Below are positions 39,486 through 39,496 of a stretch of 39,496 nucleotides of DNA, in pieces. Each line of letters opens with the position of its first letter. Within the stretch, counting starts at the first letter, position 1. The notes under the pieces are model-generated. The model searched no databases. It was not told the origin of the DNA and was given only the letters and a program-made list of their open reading frames with translations. A program made the translations under genes and the position numbers. The DNA is from CAZLPZ01 sp964607245. GTDB taxonomy: Bacteria > Pseudomonadota > Alphaproteobacteria > Micavibrionales > Micavibrionaceae. The stretch is from assembly GCA_964607245.1 (NCBI GenBank), contig CAZSIB010000013.1, positions 1 through 39,496 of the forward strand. The letters are read 5' to 3'.

Positions 39486-39496
39486 ATGAGAAAGAG
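39486..39496 (+). CDS. Possible start of a further gene, cut by the window end
   Basis: An ATG at 39486 with AAGG 7 bases upstream opens a frame that runs off the window after three codons (Met-Arg-Lys). Nothing more can be said. Confidence 0.25.

Overview
The window is chromosomal DNA of a motile, meso-DAP-containing alphaproteobacterium. Four things point there: a ChpT-type histidine phosphotransferase, a perfect CtrA box (TTAA-N7-TTAA), GANTC (CcrM-type) sites at regulatory spots, and a short FlgJ that has only the rod-binding domain. The genus cannot be fixed from this sequence. I see no insertion sequence, prophage, CRISPR array, tRNA or rRNA. The first 53 bases are a pure C run, probably an artefact at a contig end.

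Layout. (1) 148-4850, minus strand: a tightly packed leftward group of 6-phosphofructokinase, two bacterial-PH-domain membrane proteins, a membrane-anchored unknown, a CPCC cysteine-rich protein and an L,D-transpeptidase. (2) 4956-15645, plus strand: a DUF465/YdcH-like protein, then a flagellar block (flgI, flgJ-like, flgN-like, fliK, flgD, flgE) behind a good sigma-54-type promoter, a TPR/methyltransferase fusion, and a large flagellin ending at a strong terminator. (3) 15935-17968, plus: a small membrane protein, ChpT with an extra N-terminal cysteine-containing module, and an unknown gene whose ribosome binding site sits inside a terminator-like hairpin. (4) 18029-20118, minus: sucC-sucD. 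(5) 20438-33404, plus: the first part of the division/cell wall cluster, mraZ-rsmH-ftsL-ftsI-murE-murF-mraY-murD-ftsW-murG-murC, nearly all joined by start/stop overlaps; murB, ddl, ftsQ, ftsA and ftsZ do not follow. (6) 33476-39496: a MarR-like regulator, several unknown genes, an SH3 protein, a 55-residue YjfB-like motility protein, a PfkB-family kinase and a small unknown gene.

How it fits together. The mur/fts genes make lipid II and drive septal synthesis, and the L,D-transpeptidase remodels the finished wall. The flagellar genes cover hook, P-ring, hook-length control and filament. ChpT, in known alphaproteobacteria, relays phosphate from CckA to CtrA, which commonly controls motility and division; a CtrA box lies in front of the YjfB-like gene. 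Perfect DnaA boxes occur in front of mraZ/sucC and twice more near 35.4 kb, next to GANTC sites. Cell-cycle regulation is therefore a recurring theme of the regulatory DNA here.

The most interesting items are the DnaA/GANTC/CtrA sites at 34.1-36.1 kb, the ChpT fusion, the hairpin-masked ribosome binding site at 17.2 kb, the 28-bp palindrome at 15.8 kb, the MraZ operator array, and the TPR-methyltransferase between hook and flagellin genes.
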